DNA from: Rhynchonema sp. JSB1_4
Lineage: Eukaryota > Nematoda > Chromadorea > Monhysterida > Xyalidae
Direction: 5' to 3'
DNA: 64,000 nucleotides
Assembly (NCBI GenBank): GCA_030248065.1
Contig: JASAMV010007960.1
Location: 29,711-93,710 of the forward strand
The first letter of the stretch is position 1. Each line of letters opens with the position of its first letter. Positions 34,901 to 48,633 of this stretch are shown piece after piece. The notes beneath the pieces were generated by a model that did not search any database, had not been told where the DNA came from, and saw only the letters and a list, made by a program, of their open reading frames with translations. Made by a program: the position numbers and the translations under genes.

Positions 34901-37900
34901 TCAGTCCACATAAACAGTTGGTCGGTGCATATTTGGTGGTTCTTGGGGTCTGCAAACCCTGCGTTTTCTTTCTGACGTGGCTCCGGGGGCAAAACCAAAG
35001 GGTACGGCGGAGGCCGAAACCCGCCAGTGATCAACGGGTTATGCGTGCCACATGCAAATCACGCACCAAGAAGGAAATGACCGTTCGGTAAGAAAAATCT
35101 GTTTTTGTCCCTTTTTAACGATTACGATTTTGAGGTGAAGGGAAATGAAATTGTCATTGCGTGGTACTGTGGTGGCTTGTCTGGTGCGGTTATGAAACTT
35201 CACCCGGTTCTGTCATTAGAACTACTCTACAGGGCGTGTGTGATGGTTTGCTTAACTGTGCACGCAAGCAAACCAATGGCCATATACATATGCCAAAGAC
35301 GACGTTAATTGCGTTTCAAGTGGTCTCCAGCACAATAGACGTACCGAAGGCCTTATCGAAGGGTGCAAAATCAATTGCCGTTTGCGATGGCGCGCCGGGC
35401 GCTTGAATGAAAAGAGTCCGGACAGATATAGATAGACATGAAATGCTTGTTGGATACTTGAGTGGGCCTACACTCCATACAAGGCTAGTGGATTATGCTT
35501 GACAAAGACTGAAGATCCCATCTGGCCTCATTTTGAGATATCCATCATGCATGTATATGTATGACAATTGGCTTAATTCAACTGAAGCGGTTAATTGCTT
35601 ATTTGGCCCGGGCTGCCACCGATTTGGCTTTGCGGGAATTTACGATTGTGTGTGATGTTTCAGTCTTACTATGAATAGCACGCTCACTTTTCACGCGCAT
35701 GCATCAAACTTCCTTGTTACTATGTGTGTGGCGACAGGATACTGTAGCACCGAGTCCTTTGGGACACTCAATGAACTTGAAGCGCATGCCGCCAACTAAA
35801 AGCTAATACTAAATGAAATCAAATCACACATAAAGCAGCCACCGCGCTATACACCAAAAATCAGCTAAGATGGACGCATGATTTATTGGATTTCGTTTCA
35901 ATTTTTTCCATCCCGCAAACTCCCCGCGGACCCTCTGGTTGTGTTGAATGATACTTCGCGTGCGCACAAGCCCCCTCCCCGGATATCGAGAGGACTCTTT
36001 CCCTGTCGTTGTTGTGTCATCTGGTCTCACAACAAGCGATGTTTGCGCTTGAGGGTGAGGGGGTGATTCTGTGTTGGATCACACAAACGATGGGGAGACG
36101 TTGATGTTTCAAATATACAATATGGGCGACTGTGAACTTCTGTGTGGCATCTTGCTAACACGATAATCTGGTACACCATATACATAGGTAAGCATGTCTG
36201 TAATTGCTGAGTGCAGTCCAGATCCATCATGCACAATAATTGTCCCATACTCTGTCCAACATCAAATAACCCCCCCATCGTCCACCAATCAGCGTGTATG
36301 TCCGAAAAACAGGCCGATTAGTGCCTTATATACACGTCCATGTTTGCGCGCGTCGTTGAAAATCGAGTTAAAATGGTCCGGTCCCCCGGGCACACACAAT
36401 TACACGCGCCTGTTTGCGGGTTCACCCGACTACAGGGTGGCTGGGAACGCGGATATTGTGTGCCTCTTTGCGCTACCAGACAGGATTGCTTGGACACCCT
36501 GTACAGGAAAGCGGTCAATCATGCCCTACACCAGTCAGTTGCAAACTTAATAAACATCTTTGTGCATGCCTACCTACATACATATATGTACGTTTGCTGG
36601 CATATTGTATGCATGTAGTGCTTTGATTGTCGCGGGAACGAAACGTTGATGATGCTTATATAGTCGACGGTGCTCAGTGGGCTTCTTTTGGGCGCCGTCG
36701 TTAGAGCGAGCGCTTTCGATTACGGCACGCGTGTGCATAGGTAGCATACACTTACCGTACACCCACCAGCTATAGGTGTACCTACCGTAACCCAGACACA
36801 ACAAAAGCAAACAGCCACTTCGACCTACCGACCACCAATCAAGTGAACTTTGTTTTCGAGCAGACACACAGTCAAGAGAAAATGTGTGTTTCGATTGTGC
36901 CCACACGCACACGGAGCCATTGTTGTGCGCCAGAGATGACCCTCGGACTTGGAGACAAACCCTTGCTATATACGTGAGTGCGTCACAAGACCGAAACTTT
37001 ATCGACGAAGTTTGTTGGTAACCTCATTACTGTTTTGGGTACAACTGTAGATATGTACCTACGTTCCTCAAGCTTTTCATGACCACAGCAGCGCAAATTA
37101 AGCGAAGCACAGCGGATATGTGCTTTGATTGTTCACACGTGCGAACACTTGATTAAACCTATAGGCTTGGCTCCCAGCCAAATCTCGATTACACCAAGCA
37201 TGGTGCACAAGCATTAACTTGGGAGGGACGAATTGCGCCAATGCCCCATGAAGAGCACCCAATGTAGCTAAAGGACCCCAAAGTCAAAAATGTAGTCCGG
37301 CGCTCACGATAACAATGCTCAATAGTTGAACAATGGGTGTTTTTATCAACGATAGACAATGCGAGCTGAGATTGTGTGAAAGTTTGCGCCTCTATTCACA
37401 GACACGCCGAGTTTCGGGATCCTCAGTGATGATAAAAAGGATGCAATTGTTGTGTCAAGGCTAATTGTCTCAATTGTACTAGTGACCCCCAAGTGAAGAG
37501 AGATGTACCCGGAACCAAAATCGACTAAAGTGCTTCCAGAGGGTACTGGTGCTTTTCATGTGTACCCTGCTGAATATCCGGCAATTAGCTTTCGTGTCTA
37601 CCCTTCCTCTCAAGAAATGTTGCACCTACATACTTTGTGAAAAAATATGAAACATCAGTAACCTTGAAGAGATCCATGATGCGAAACATCAGCAAAGCTT
37701 TTAAAAGAGTCCGTGAACGAGCGAAACACCCATTACCAAGCACACAAGTACCCCTGATAAGGAACAAGCACCACACGATTTTTCGGATGTGTTGTATTTT
37801 TCGCGCAACGAGGAAGCTTTTTGAGTGCTTGCTGTGATGCGATTTAGACCCCCACATGCATCTGCCTGTCTAAAATAATAATCACACTCAGGATTTACTG

Positions 37901-39364
37901 ACACGTCTAATTGCTGTATGAATGTTGCACAACACGATAAATAATCAATGAGCCAACAATTAGCGGGTGGGCGGGGATGGAGGAGGGTTGAGCAATGTTC
38001 ACGCCCGATTGCATGTCAATGACTTGGGTGTGGGTGGCAAAAACACTCACGCATAAAAATGCGGTCCATGAAACCACATGCTGCGCGCGTGTGCTTACAT
38101 ACGATTATGATAAATAAAATGAAAGAGAAAATAAAAGAATGTGTATATTGTCCACTCCTGGCTGGTGGCCGCCCGCGGAGTGTCGGCAGGCTGATTTACA
38201 TACTGAGTACGCACGTTGGGTTACGGTATATGTGTACCTAACTGACAACGCCCCTCACTATTGAAGGCGTGAACTTCTCAGTTCTGGAGTACCTTGGTGA
38301 CTTTTTGATGGTATTGTTGTCCGTCAAGGATGTTTTTGGTAAAATGGTTGTTTGTTACGCCTGTGTACCACTCACATATTTCAATTGAGGTGATGTCTAT
38401 TACTCTATAAACAAAGTCACTGTAGACCTCCAGCAATCAAGGTCTTGTGAGCACTGCCAAGTGGTCAGTTGACAACTGCAAAGGGCTGACTTCCTGTCCG
38501 CTAACGTTAAACATTGAAATGTGTGGAAATATCGTGTAAAATTTTCAGTCCAACTGTTCGGAGTGTGGTGTGAGTCACACGCTCGTGACCCCTGATGAAA
38601 CCTGACTATCTGTGCCTTGGTCAAAACATTTTTAATTGGTTATTTATGAACTTGTGAGCTGTTGACGTTTTGCTCTAATCACATATGGCTTGTTGACATG
38701 ACTCGGTTAGCTAAAATCAAGCTCAGATCTTTTATAACCAATCACATACGAGTCATACTGTAAAATTTCGACTATATGTATTTATATGAATTTGAAATGG
38801 CTTCCAGGCAACAACCGAAGTCGTACTGTATTATTCAGTCATGAGTGAGTTATCCTCAAAAACAACAATAGTTAGCGAAATAAATAGTGCCGATTAGTAT
38901 GTAGAAAGTACAAACAAGATACAATAAAAATTAAAAAAATTGAGTCACAATTTAGAGAACAGATAGCCGCAGCACAGTTTTGTATCAAACATTATAAACT
39001 GAAACGTTGGTTCATAGAACTACGCTTGTCTGAAAAGCATTATTTTTGAAAAAAAAATTGAAATTGAGAAAGAGAACGTTTTGCGAAAGTTAACAACATA
39101 CATAAATAAATTATAATGACATCAATATGAAAAATAAAGAAAACATATTTGACAGGATTGTACACACATCAGGACGGAACTCCAGGTTCCGCAACAACAA
39201 CAATACCACAAACATCATAGTGTTATTAGTTTTCATACACAGCTGGCACCAAAACGTTCCATGACTCCGGAATTGGTGGGGACCCAGGTGCAATACAACA
39301 AATAAAACACACGCGCGCGTTGTGCGCGCGGCACTAAAATTATTCTGACTGCCTAAATGAAACA
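31919..39364. other. No supportable gene; simple repeats
   Basis: A 29-bp sequence (gtaaatccaaaattgattgt and on) is directly repeated at 31927 and 31988. Poly-T and poly-G runs fill 33960-34260. Short Cys-containing frames near 35150-35400 and 36400-36550 do not extend into spliced models and match no domain I know. Motif TGATGTTTCA or its complement occurs at 32884, 35653, 36102, 37648 and 39358. Confidence 0.35.
33960..34260. repeat. Low-complexity poly-T with a poly-G run
   Basis: There are long runs of T broken by single bases, plus a run of ten G near 34018-34026. It carries no coding or structural signal and may be a poorly resolved stretch of the assembly. Confidence 0.85.
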
Positions 39365-42300
39365 TCACCAAGTACGCATGGCATAATAGCTTGCGGCGGC
39401 CGAGTTACCGTAACCGAATTGATGTGCAAACGCGGGACTGTTGAAGGCCGATGTCGGCGCCTGGCCGAATAGCTGATGGTGATGTCCGTGATTGGTCGGA
39501 TTCATGTATCGATTTTGAAAATCGTTTATCGATTGGTTGTTGTTGTGATGGGGTGAATGCGTGTGACCGTTGTTGGTCAAATGCGCGCCCGTCCCTGATT
39601 CAGGGGTGGTCGACGAATTCGGAGTGGCAAGCGGACTCTGGTCGCCGCACGGTTTGCCGTCTTTGACAAGCACCGGAACCGCGATCTTGCGTGGTGACGA
39701 CAAATCTGACATCAGGCCTGGAAAATTTAGGTTAGATTAATTGCGCGTAATGAGACACTTCGTGACGCCCGACGAATTTGAAAAACGAAAAAAAACTGTT
39801 AAGAGACCTAAAATGAGCAACGTTCAGTCCCGGTCGAAATTTATGGCTCCAGTTAATCTTAATCTCCGCAGTAAAGATCGCGCGCCACGCGCGCGGTCCG
39901 ATCCGATATCACCTATCGGTTCGAACAAAATCCCGTTCTGAAGGAAATGCAAATAAACATCTACTAACCAGCTTGCTGTTGTTGTTGTCGATGATGCTGG
40001 GCGTCCAGCATCTGCTTCTCTTTCGCCTGCCGTTTGCACTTGTAGCGATGATTTTGGAACCAGATTTTCACCTGAAAGTTCAGGCACATGTATACGATAG
40101 CCAACATCAGGTGTTACTTGGTTGCCCGTCATATTCGACCTGCTTTCACAGACGAGCGTTGCACCAGGTCATCCATCGTCAGTGCGAATGCACCAGATGA
40201 CCGCCAGTGCGTCCAAGAAAGGCACACGAACAGCCAGCTTTATGTTCGAGTGAAACATCACGCACAGCGTGTGCAAAAGCACAAAGGTGGCCACTGTATA
40301 AGTACACAGCTGCGGGTCCTCATACTAGCGTTTACAAAATAAAAAATTATTGTTAGAATGTTCTGCGCAGCAGATCCAAACTCGTATGAAACATCAAATA
40401 TTCCATATTCCAACCTGAGTCGGTGTCAGGTTGATAAGCTGCGCCAAGTGTTCGCGTTCGGGTGCGCTCAGATATTTCTGCGATTTGAAACGCCGCTCCA
40501 GCTCGTAGACTTGCGCCTGAACCAACAAGGCCAGTAATGTAGTACACACACATGCGTTCATACTGGTCGATCACAAACTTTGTGATCGGATCGGACTATT
40601 GTACCGAAACTGTGTATGATCCATATGTGAATATACTGTAGCTGATCATTTCGTGACAAAACACACTTACTGCAAAATGGTTGCAGGGTTCAATGAGACG
40701 AACGAGAAAACGACAGAGATAGAGAAGAAATACAGAGCACACCAGTACAGTATACCTGTGTGAACAACACCCTTCTTTTCCTGCGCTGCGCCATCGGAAA
40801 CTGAATCCCGGCCGTGGCGGCCTTCGTTGGATCCATAGCCATGCCGCACGCAGTCAGCGCTGAACCGATACCTGCCATGTGCATACGACCCACTGAAATG
40901 CGGGTTGGGCTGATTGTAATGTGGTTGACATAGAATCACTCAACGATGTCTGTGCTCTTGTAATACCGTCAATCGAGCTGCGTGTCAAACCACCCGTACA
41001 AATTATACTGAACACTTGTTCTGCATGTACTTCCACAAAATATCGCTGGTCAAATGACCGTGACCAGTGTAAAATAAGCAACCACCAGTAAAGAAATTCT
41101 CCCCAACTACACCCACGTCCGAATCGTGTCGGATCGTGCCCGTACCAGGACGCGGCCTGATTGGCGTAACTGCTGAAATCAGCAGCAGTCGTCGCCGTGT
41201 AGCCGCTCGTGAAGGAATGGCTGAAAAAAAAATAATTTAAAATGAAACTGTCTGAAATATTTTAAAATTTGGTAAAAGAATATACAAAAACAGTTGGAAA
41301 CGATAACTCTCGTGAAATATATGCTCGAACCTCAAATACGGGTCGTGGGTGCCGGAGGTGTTTGTGTCACGTGACTGGTACAGGCCGAATGGATTGCCAT
41401 CAGCGCTCGTGGTCATGCCCGACTTGAGCGCTGTCTGACCACTGCCGCTGTGGTTGCGTTCTGCAAATGCGTATCATCAGTGAAGATTGTGAGGTGACGC
41501 TAAGTCTTCCAAAAGACCTGCTTGACGTTCGTGATTCGTTAGTGGAGCAGGCGGGTCAAGTGATGCACAGCATTTTTACGCTCATACGCGCGGTGTTCTG
41601 GCCATGAAGTTGGTAAACTGAGTCAAGAATACTGCAGGACGGCCTACTGTAGGTGCATTTTTGAGCACTGTACAATTAGCGTGTTGTCTGACGCTATTGT
41701 CATGAGACACAGTGGAGACAACTTTGTTGTTTCTGCGTGCACCCGAGGAAGTGAGTGCGCTAATCTGATGGTGGCTGCGGTGGAAAGCTACAGCTGTAGA
41801 TTTGTCTCAATCTACGTGTCCTCTTATACGATCTGCGTCAACCACTTTACAATTGGTCAAAAAATTGCGTTTTCACACGCTCACCGTCAGTGGCAGGTAT
41901 GTGATGAACTGTATGAAACAAATCGGTGGTCATGGCGCGACTTTCGTGATGGTGGTCGCAAACGGACAGTAGATTTCCAAAAAAAAATCCGTTTACATTA
42001 GTTGGACAGAAATGACAACAACAGCACAGATACAGTAACCAACTGGTGTGTTGTCGATACGAACATTTTGCAAATAAAGCTGCACCTATACCAAGGTTAT
42101 ACGTACTGTATGTAGCAACGTACAGTGAGTCCACCCGTTAATTAATGTGTTTTTGAAACCATACCACATTTTATCAAAATTGAGCTGCTGGACATTTCTT
42201 GTGATGATATTCATTCAGACTTGTGCTTTGCAGGTTTTACATTCCAACAATATCAGACATGGTTGACAAGGAAGGGGTCTGTGGGTACACTGACAGCATA

Positions 42301-44564
42301 ATAACCGAAGGATACCCAAGTTACACCACCTTAGTCTGTCAAAGACGTCATCACAGCGCGATGATTGCTCCTCTACATCAGTGGTGGACCCTGATTTTAG
42401 CCAAGGGAGGCGCCAAATACAAAAAGTCACTTTTTATCCAGTGCTTGTTCCATTTCTGAAAAGTCAATTTTATCGAGTCTTGTTTAGAATTTCGCGCTTT
42501 TTACAGCAAACGTTGCAAACGTTATACAAAATGTGACAATGCTCGCGACGTGCGCGAAATGTTCCCTTTCTACGAGCGCGAAAGCCACATTTCATTAAAA
42601 ATATGTATTGACGCGCGTTGCGCGCGATCTTTGGACTTTTGAAGTGCATAGAGTGAACATCCTGCGATTTTTTTTCCTGCGAAAAAGGAGTCATTTTTCC
42701 TTCTCTCTTCCTAAACGGTGTCCCCTTCACGGGCCAAATGAACCAAAGGCGAGCCATGGCCCTTGTGCCTCCCGGATACGCCGTTGTCCTGTATTATATT
42801 CTGCCCAAGCACACTTTGCATTTTATCAGGCTTTCTTCCAGGCTAAGGCCGCCCTCAGACAAACGCGAAAAGCGAAAAGCGAAAAGTTTTTCAGCGTAGT
42901 CATCATACACAGCGCACGCCAAACAGCTTCTGAAACATTTTGTTTGAGCATCACTGTGGTTTAGGTTTATAGGCCCGTGGTTAAGGAGTTGCTGTTGTGC
43001 TGAACTTTTCGCTTTTCGCGTTTGTCTGAGTGCGGCCTTAGGCTCAGGCTGCGCTCACCCCTATCAACACACTACATAAGCCTAAACCTAACAACAAGTG
43101 TAGGCTGCGATTACATAAATGAGGAATGGCAAATTTCTGCATTCCGCATTCCGCGTTTATCTACATACTCACGTTTGCGGAAATTTGAATTTCTGCAAGT
43201 AAATTTATGCTTTTGGTCAAACATCTCAGCTCCGTTTGCGTTAACACGCGACATTTGAGGTCAGCATGCTGGAAGTTGTCATCGTCACCCAAGCACGCGC
43301 CATTCCGCAAAGGTGAGCAGCTAAACGCGGAATGCGGAATGCAGAAATTTGCCATTCCGCATTTATGTGCTCAGCAATTTCCGCATTTCGCATTTATCTA
43401 ATCGCAGCCTAAACCCTGAAATCGACACCCCCAATTTTGGCGGGCAGAATATTATGCATTAGCGCCATTGAAGTTCATTCATGATAGTGGAACATCCTAA
43501 GCGTCATTGGCTCGTGTGCCTGCATTGCAGACCAGATTGAATGAATCTCTTTGATGCATAGGCTTCTGCACATCCGCCTGACCGAAAGGCGCATTCATGC
43601 ACCCTGCAGGCTCATGCCCAAATCAGGCCAAAACTTACGGCTGCCACTGTACGTTAACTATTGTTGCTGGTTCACGGAAACGTGATATCAGCTTATACTA
43701 ATGCTGTCAACGCAACTGTCTGTGTTTCGTGCAAGCAACATGCTGTCTGTTGTTGTCAGCAATAGTATTAGACGATATCGTTGTTTTTTAATGAGGGAGC
43801 TGTTGTGTTGCTTGTGCTGCTACTTTCGTATGACCAATCACGGAAGATAAAAAGGGTTGTTATTGAAGCGAAACCTTTCATTAAGATCAGATCCGAGGAC
43901 AGAAACTGGTTTTAGCTTGGCTTCCTAAAATTCCTGCTTCAGTACAATACGTACGTATACCTACTGTACATGTGCACTTTTCGCGTTGCAACCTGGGCAA
44001 GCAACAGACAGTTGAACTTTGAAGATGCCCACAGGGGAGTTTTCCACTTAAAGCCTCGAGGGCTCTTGTGGTGGAAAGTGGGTCCTCCGACAGGAGAAGA
44101 AGAAATCCAACTAGGTATGTATATCCCTCGCGTGCTTAAGCGGAAACCGGATGTTTCAGCATTATTAGCAGGGACACTTTAGGGCAATATTTTAGCATTT
44201 TGAAACCATACTTGACTATCAGAAAAGTGCGATATCGGCCCGCAGACCTGCACCTGACTTTGAGCCTGCAATTGCCATTAACTTGCAAAATATAAACGCA
44301 CCAAGAATACCTTGCCACACCAAGCGCCCAAAGAGTCCCAAAAACGCGCACATTACGCGCAACAAACCAACCATTGTTGTAGAGACCTTCAGCTGCGGCC
44401 GCGGTCTGCAGCAGTTGCGTGACCGAGAACTGCGCCTTTGTCATTGCGTCCAAAGTTGCGACGTTGGCAGAATCTGCCGACACATTATTATTATTATTGG
44501 CGTTATTGGTGCTACTGGTATTCGGCACAATTGCTGCCTCGGACGACGCACTGTTACTGGCCAT
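39365..44564 (-). CDS. NK2-class homeobox transcription factor, Nkx2.1/scarecrow type, 368 aa, 7 exons
   Basis: Exons: 44564-44387, 41460-41331, 41220-41117, 40892-40756, 40516-40415, 40071-39969, 39717-39365 (1107 bases, all phases fit). In order: an N-terminal repression-type motif FSVTQLL at residues 46-52 (TN/eh1-like); a Ser/Gly/Tyr-rich linker with [10 protein letters not shown]; the homeodomain at about 174-233 starting [10 protein letters not shown], with [19 protein letters not shown] and the third helix [10 protein letters not shown]. Tyr at homeodomain position 54 marks the NK2 class. A Gln run follows, then the NK2-specific domain at 260-275 ([17 protein letters not shown]) and a C-terminal RTW. 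The pairing QAKEK after the third helix and the RTW end point to Nkx2.1/Nkx2.4/scarecrow rather than Nkx2.2 or Nkx2.5. Members regulate anterior neural and pharyngeal development in the nucleus. The homeodomain is cut by two phase-0 introns. The 2.9-kb first intron holds several MITEs. Confidence 0.93.
40115..40260 (+). repeat. Dispersed repeat, copy 2
   Basis: This is the partner of 27430-27560, same orientation. It lies in the intron that separates the last two homeodomain exons and ends in TGAAACATCA. Confidence 0.5.
42843..43041. mobile_element. Fold-back MITE, CTAAGGCCGC ends
   Basis: The arms CTAAGGCCGCCCTCAGACAA...GCGAAAAG and CTTTTCGC...TTGTCTGAGTGCGGCCTTAG are inverted, nearly perfect over about 45 bases, with a loop of roughly 90 bases. 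It is in intron 1 of the homeobox gene and has no coding capacity. Confidence 0.8.
43101..43411. mobile_element. Fold-back MITE, TAGGCTGCGATTA ends
   Basis: The ends TAGGCTGCGATTACATAAAT and ATTTATCTAATCGCAGCCTA are inverted. Further in, tgcattccgcattccgcg pairs with cgcggaatgcggaatgca. It is in intron 1 of the homeobox gene. Confidence 0.8.
43690..43775. repeat. Short imperfect palindrome related to the element at 20037-20712
   Basis: ctaatgctgtcaacgcaactg...gtgcaagcaacatgctg is shared with the arms of the element at 20037-20712, and the ends (ACTAATGCTG / CAGCAATAGTATTAG) are loosely inverted. Confidence 0.4.
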
Positions 44565-45472
44565 TTTTCTTGTTCGTAATGCAGGAGTTTTATTGGTACT
44601 ATGCAATTTGAGGGTGGGTCTTGCCGATGGTAGCAGTTCTTCTTCTTCGCTTCTGGTGTCTGCGCGCGCTGAATATTTCAAAACGAATAATAAAATAAGG
44701 ATCTTTGTCGCTGCGTTGCGTGCGGTGTTTACGCAAACCTGCATCGCTGCACAGCGCGCGCGCTGATTGGTTGGAAATTCGCTAGTGGGCGGAGTCACAC
44801 GCTGAACTACGTACATACGACGCGGTTGGGGTATACGATCTTCTTTGGATATGGATACCTATCTATCTCTGGGTTGGGGTGAGTGAGTTAGAGCTTAAAT
44901 GCAGGTATTGATGACGAATTAAGTGATGTTTCACACCAGATGTGTACAGAAAACGCATGAGTGCTTGAAGCAGCATTCGCTACATTTAACAAGCGTTCGT
45001 ACCGTACCTGCAAATTAGTGTTACCGGCAATCGCGTGGCCCCTCAAGGAGCCTCAACTGCAAGGAATAATACCTCTACCTTTTCACAATAGAACACCACT
45101 ACACGGGACCCGTGCCTACGGCCCGGCTACAGCGCCGCGCCCGTGCCGTGCCACCCCACCCCCACCCCGAAGACCCGTTAGCATACCCAAAGCTGAAAAT
45201 TGACCCGTCCGCACCTCCGAGGGAGGGGGCCACAGACAGACAGACAGACATACGTCTTCCTGTTTTAGTAGTATAGATTTTCGGATAATGAATTACGATT
45301 GCCAGACAGACCAATGATTCATTCTGGAAACGAACTTTGATGTTGACTGCGGTTGATAATCAGTAACAGTTCTATTACAGTGACAAATCAAAGGGCAAGT
45401 CGTCGATGCGTACTGTAGTTCAATTCTATATTGGTTGTACTGTGTTTTTCGCTCTTGAGTGTGCGTTGGTTG

Positions 45473-45616
45473 TAAAGGCCTAACTATATCTCGTTCTCTC
45501 AGAGAACAAAGAACAAATTCTCGCGCGCTGATTGGCTGTTGAACATACGTGGACCAATCAGCGCGCGAGAATTTGTTCTTTGTTCCCTGAGAGAACGAAG
45601 TATAGTTAGGCCTTAA
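45473..45616. mobile_element. Near-perfect fold-back MITE, AAGGCCTAACTATA ends
   Basis: The arms of about 62 bases (AAGGCCTAACTATATCTCG ... GCGCGCTGATTGG and its complement) surround a loop of about 20 bases. A transcript across it would form a long hairpin. It is non-coding. Confidence 0.85.
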
Positions 45617-45759
45617 GGTCAGCAATCCGGTAATGGTAGCGTCTGATTAGGGCAACAACTTCATTTCATTAGAAATACGGTCAACGCTCTGTATGATGAA
45701 CTGATAGGAACATGACGTTTTTTACTTTTGTCCTGGGCTTACGTTCATTCAATCATTCA

Positions 45760-45910
<151 letters not shown>

Positions 45911-48120
45911 CAACTCTGAAGAAACGCGAAGTCGTTCACAACACAATTCACTATTGGGAGCGAGTTTTGACGCGTGACAGTTCGAGACACGCAAAGGCGA
46001 TTCCTCGTTTCTTTCACTTCAGCACCGATTATACGGAGAGTCAACTGTATAAATAGGTCGCGGATGTTGTACTATGTGTATCCGTGATGAATGCTTGGCT
46101 TCCGGTAGTTTACTTGTTTTCGTTGACGGCGAATACAACAATAGACTGTGACGCAATTGCAATGCATTTGCGATGAATCGGCGGGTTTCGGTTGTTTTGC
46201 TGAATCAGCTTCAGCAGTTGCTGGTCAAACGCTGGGGTTCCTGCATACGGCGTATTAGCCGCGCTCCGCAAATCAATGCGACAGATTTCGAGTGGCCCGC
46301 ATACTTGACTGGCACACATTCACATGATGAAGGAGTCTGTGTAGAGCCCTCGTTGACTGCTATAGGATTGTCGGCACTGATCTCGCTATAATTGTTGTCG
46401 GGTTAGCGAGTAAACCCACGATTTAGACATATACATATAAGTTTTCAGGACAGCGCATCCTCGCGAACCACACGGTGGTCAAGCAGTCAAGCACCACCGG
46501 ACGGACGTTCAGTGGTGAAAAAAGGAGGTACTCACGAGCCACCCGATCAGCGGGTGTCAATCGGCACACTCAAAATGAAGATTAGAGATGGTCTGGAGTC
46601 GCACTCAAGTGTAAACCATAAAGGATGTCTTGAGAATTCCGTTGTACATGTACTCCTGTTCTTAGAAGCATTAAAATGCTCTATGCAAAGATTTCAGAGT
46701 TGTCGGCTTCATTAGTTTGCTTTTAGATATCTTGTAACAACAACAACAACAATCATTTTAAAGTGTCTTAATGAATACCAACTATGCCTCACAAGACACA
46801 TTTACCAGCGGCAAGTGATATCCGATATTGCAATACACATTGTAACTGTGCTCGACTTTGCATTAGTCAATTTCCAATATACACTCTTGGGTACTGGTGT
46901 CTTTGGTGGTTGCCACACTCAACACATGATTAATGTTACATGATAGAGCACCTGCTCCAGCACAACCACAGGTGCCTTGGGTACCATAGTCTGAGAACTG
47001 AAGCTCCAAGCAAGATTCGGAGGGCTGTCCATGTACATGTATGTAGCTCTGAATTTTAGCAATGCGAAAGTGGCACCAGCAGATGCGCGAAATGCACCAG
47101 TGCCCGTTATACCTGAATACCAAAACTGCGCTATTATTGGCCATCGACGGTATGTAATTCAATGATTCTCATCTCTTCCTTAATCGGCAGTTACGTAAAC
47201 ACGCACATTTATATTGCACAATAATAAAGCCGGCATAAAATATACAGTATATTTGTATTGCTCTTGAGGGCGCCGCGCAAGGGGCATTTTGGATTTCATA
47301 TATTCTCAATTTCTTTAATATTTGTTTTGTCGTGAATGCGCGCGTGGCAGGCAAATAATATTATTGGCGTTTATTTATGATTTGCCGATTTCCACCACTA
47401 CCGTAATTGCGTAAAAGAAATCTCGCTTAATAAGAAACAACATTTTGTGCACATCATGCTGGTGTGCTTTGAGGGCACCGGGTGCATACAGTGTGCATCA
47501 AGTCTGTACAACATTTTGTGTCCCGAATTTTTTTCCATAGTTAATCGCTCCGTCATAGGATATTCGCAGTTATCAATGTGATCAAAATTTCGGTGTTCCG
47601 TCTCTGTACCTCACATGACTTCGTTATAAGAAACGCCATTCACACCGATGATTTCCACCAAAAATATTTGTTTTTTTCTTTTTTCAAACATTCAAGACGG
47701 TTAAGGTTGGGCTCCGTTGTAGGAAACAACTCATTTATAAGAAACAAAATTGCGCGTCCCGTACCGTTTCTTATAACGGGGTTTGACAAGAGATACGAAG
47801 ACAGCAAATCCAAAACTGAGGTCTCGTTCGAGTCATTTTGTAACAAAGAAACCAGATGAACGCGCCTTTTATTGCCCGGCGATTAATTAGGCAAATGTGC
47901 CGACAACATTTTTCAGAGAACCAACATATGAACAATCATAATGAATGATGAATCATATTTATTTCTGATCAAAAGTGGTCAACGAACTGCACATACGCAC
48001 AGCCGAGACTGGTGCCTTGCGCATCTTTGGCCGTCAACTTCAATTGGAACTCTTGCTGGAAAGAATAATATCCTTCTTTTTTTCAAAAATGGCAGACAGT
48101 TCGGTTTGCTACTGGGTGAT

Positions 48121-48332
48121 ATTTTCGAAACGGTGTAAAGGTCAGTTGGGTGTAAAGGTCGGTGGAAAGCTCGGTCGACAGCTCAGTGTGATAGACCTCG
48201 GTGTAAACTTGAACCATTCCACGTTAATAACAGGCAATGTTTCACGTTTACACCGAGCTACGCCGACCGAGCTTTCGACCGAACTTTACACCGACCTTTA
48301 CGCCCAACTGACCTTTACACCGTTTCGAAAAT
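48121..48332. mobile_element. Fold-back MITE, ATTTTCGAAACGGTG ends
   Basis: ATTTTCGAAACGGTGTAAAG at the left pairs with CTTTACACCGTTTCGAAAAT at the right, and the internal aaaggtcggtg / caccgacctt and gctcggtcga / tcgaccgagc also pair. Arms are about 70 bases. Confidence 0.8.
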
Positions 48333-48426
48333 TCCACCCATTGAAAAGTAGGTGTTTGGTGATGAAAATGAAATGAAAAATTGGTACTGGTAAAGCTTGC
48401 GACGGGCAGTGGTTTAGAGTTGGACT

Positions 48427-48621
48427 TTAGGCTTACGCTTAGGCCTATGGTTGGTTGACGGCGGTACCTTTGATGCCGCTCAGTGCATCGCAGCCTAATT
48501 ATATAAAGAATGAATTTTATATGTTTAAAAACGCTTGTGACAGATTAATATTATCTATTAGTAGAAGACACCATAAAAAGTCTAAGCCTAACCCTAAATG
48601 TAGGCCTAAGCGTAAGCCTAA
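48427..48621. mobile_element. Inverted-repeat element, TTAGGCTTACGCTTAGGCCTA arms
   Basis: A perfect 21-base inverted repeat (48427-48447 and 48601-48621) flanks an A/T-rich centre. It abuts the MITE that follows. Confidence 0.65.
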
Positions 48622-48633
48622 CTTCATGCCTTA

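Noticed and set aside
46110..46319. Minus-strand open stretch with codon-like composition as a terminal exon
   Set aside because: No upstream exon with matching phase and no recognised family; recorded only in the description of the intergenic stretch.
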